Part shown: in pieces, positions 63,448 through 64,000 of the stretch | How positions within the stretch are numbered: position 1 is the first letter of the stretch | Layout of the letters: the number at the start of each line of letters is the position of its first letter | DNA from: Flectonema sp. DT1601 | Taxonomy: Eukaryota > Euglenozoa > Diplonemea > Diplonemida > Diplonemidae | Assembly (NCBI GenBank): GCA_964019425.1 | Contig: OZ025780.1 | Location: forward strand, 1,692,001 to 1,756,000 | Length of the DNA: 64,000 bases | Direction of reading: 5' to 3' | Made by a program: the position numbers and the translations under genes | The notes under the pieces: generated by a model | What the model was told of the DNA's origin: nothing | Databases searched by the model: none | What the model saw: the letters and a program-made list of their open reading frames with translations, nothing else

Positions 63448-63921
63448 CACTATTAAAGAAATAAATAGGGAAAAGAAAAAAAAAATTCAAACACAGCGAC
63501 GGAGAAGCTCCAAATTTACAGAATTTCAAATTCGGTTCTTGTGTTGTATGTGATATGTGATTACTTTTAATATAACTCTTTTAATAAAGTAATAAATAGA
63601 ATCCAAACAAAACTATTACAGGGAATGTTTAACGTACCAGAAGATGCTGAGGAAGCAGTTCCAGTACCTCCTCTGACTTCTACACAAAATAAAACTGATC
63701 AGGGATTAGTATTACCGCCAGCACTACTCCCAAGATCTGAATCGTACACAGTTGAGTCGAAGTCTCCCAGGCATGGACGTTCTCTGGCGGTGGATACGCG
63801 GCTTGACTCTGGTCTGGCGTCTCCACGTCACCTTGCACCAGAACCCCGGTCACCTTCCCAGATGAGAATGAAGCGTGCTACTAGAGCTTTGGTGTATGCG
63901 AATAGAGCTCTGAAAAGATGA
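61261..63921 (+). CDS. Cyclic-nucleotide-gated/HCN-EAG-type K+ channel, four exons
   Basis: Exons 61261-61356, 61455-63403, 63497-63545 and 63622-63921, all with GTATGT donors and ACAG acceptors, join to 797 residues. The cytosolic N-terminus is Ser/Lys-rich. The membrane part (about 220-450) has six spans, and the pore motif STTSVGYGDITD (GYG near residue 403) predicts K+ selectivity. After a C-linker, the cyclic-nucleotide-binding domain (about 515-635) shows FFISSGAVEVLVP and the phosphate-binding cassette GSWFGEIAILRESRRTAAV. The S4 is only modestly charged (YRVMQVVRCLKLFRAG). The tail in exon 4 is Pro/Ser-rich. The last two introns are inferred from frame and splice signals only; an alternative is that the protein ends soon after exon 2. 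A nucleotide cyclase lies about 12 kb upstream. Confidence 0.88.
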
Positions 63922-63967
63922 TATATGCCGTTGAAATTTATTCGCTGCTATTTTTTTTTTTTTTTTT

Positions 63968-64000
63968 GTACCGACGTAGTCGGAGAAGAAACTATTCAGG
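63968..64000 (-). repeat. Structured element 1, copy 4 (cut by window end)
   Basis: GTACCGACGTAGTCGGAGAA and then GAAACTATTCAGG follow a run of 17 T, matching the start of copies 1 and 3. The rest lies outside the window. It begins 47 bases after the channel stop codon. Confidence 0.75.

Noticed and set aside
1-64000. Spliced-leader RNA gene, CRISPR array, integrated virus or LTR element
   Set aside because: Looked for and not found: no recognisable leader plus donor unit, no spacer array, no reverse transcriptase, capsid or long terminal repeat.

Overview
This window looks like nuclear DNA of a protist. It is AT-rich, with very many poly-T and poly-A tracts between genes and inside introns, and it uses the standard genetic code. 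I recognise 25 protein genes, all on the + strand over 64 kb. Nearly every one has a pyrimidine-rich 3' splice-site-like sequence ending in AG some 5-110 bases before the start codon, with no matching donor upstream. Strictly one-directional genes plus orphan acceptors are the signature of long co-transcribed gene arrays processed by spliced-leader trans-splicing. That points to Euglenozoa (diplonemid or kinetoplastid kin), with the dinoflagellate/perkinsid lineage as the main alternative. No spliced-leader RNA gene lies in the window, so this stays an inference. Thirteen cis-introns could be placed in nine genes. Most are 67-98 nt, with donor GTATGT or GTTTGT and acceptor ACAG.

Layout: 1-10 kb holds a P-loop NTPase/ankyrin protein, the complex I subunit NDUFS7 and a type I membrane protein. 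10-24 kb holds a tiny Cys-rich protein, a double class-V aminotransferase-like membrane protein, a GT61 glycosyltransferase and a copper-transporting P-type ATPase, broken by a 3.4 kb repeat-rich non-coding stretch. 25-31 kb is a run of small or coiled-coil genes (acidic protein, coiled-coil protein, mitochondrial-type membrane protein with a broken tandem copy, DPY-30, Cgr1). 31-46 kb carries a large multi-pass protein with a Ser/Thr-rich ectodomain, a secreted Notum/pectin-acetylesterase-like hydrolase and a 1611-residue mucin-like receptor with sushi-like repeats, plus a 4.6 kb gene-free stretch. 47-64 kb carries a class III nucleotide cyclase, a Q-rich protein, a small two-exon gene, a histone H2B variant, a secreted class I haem peroxidase, two tandem secreted paralogues with bacterial-type repeats, a ChrR-like cupin and a cyclic-nucleotide-gated K+ channel.

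The genes do not form one pathway. Several code for the cell surface or secretory route. The cyclase and the cyclic-nucleotide-binding channel, about 12 kb apart, could belong to one signalling chain. Non-coding DNA carries several dispersed repeat families. The most striking is a ~120-140 nt element with conserved hairpins (three full copies and one cut by the window end), always with a T-run immediately before it on the + strand, so it could be a minus-strand SINE-like element with a poly-A tail or a structured RNA. There is also a fragment of nuclear-type LSU rRNA and a truncated tRNA-like 3' end.
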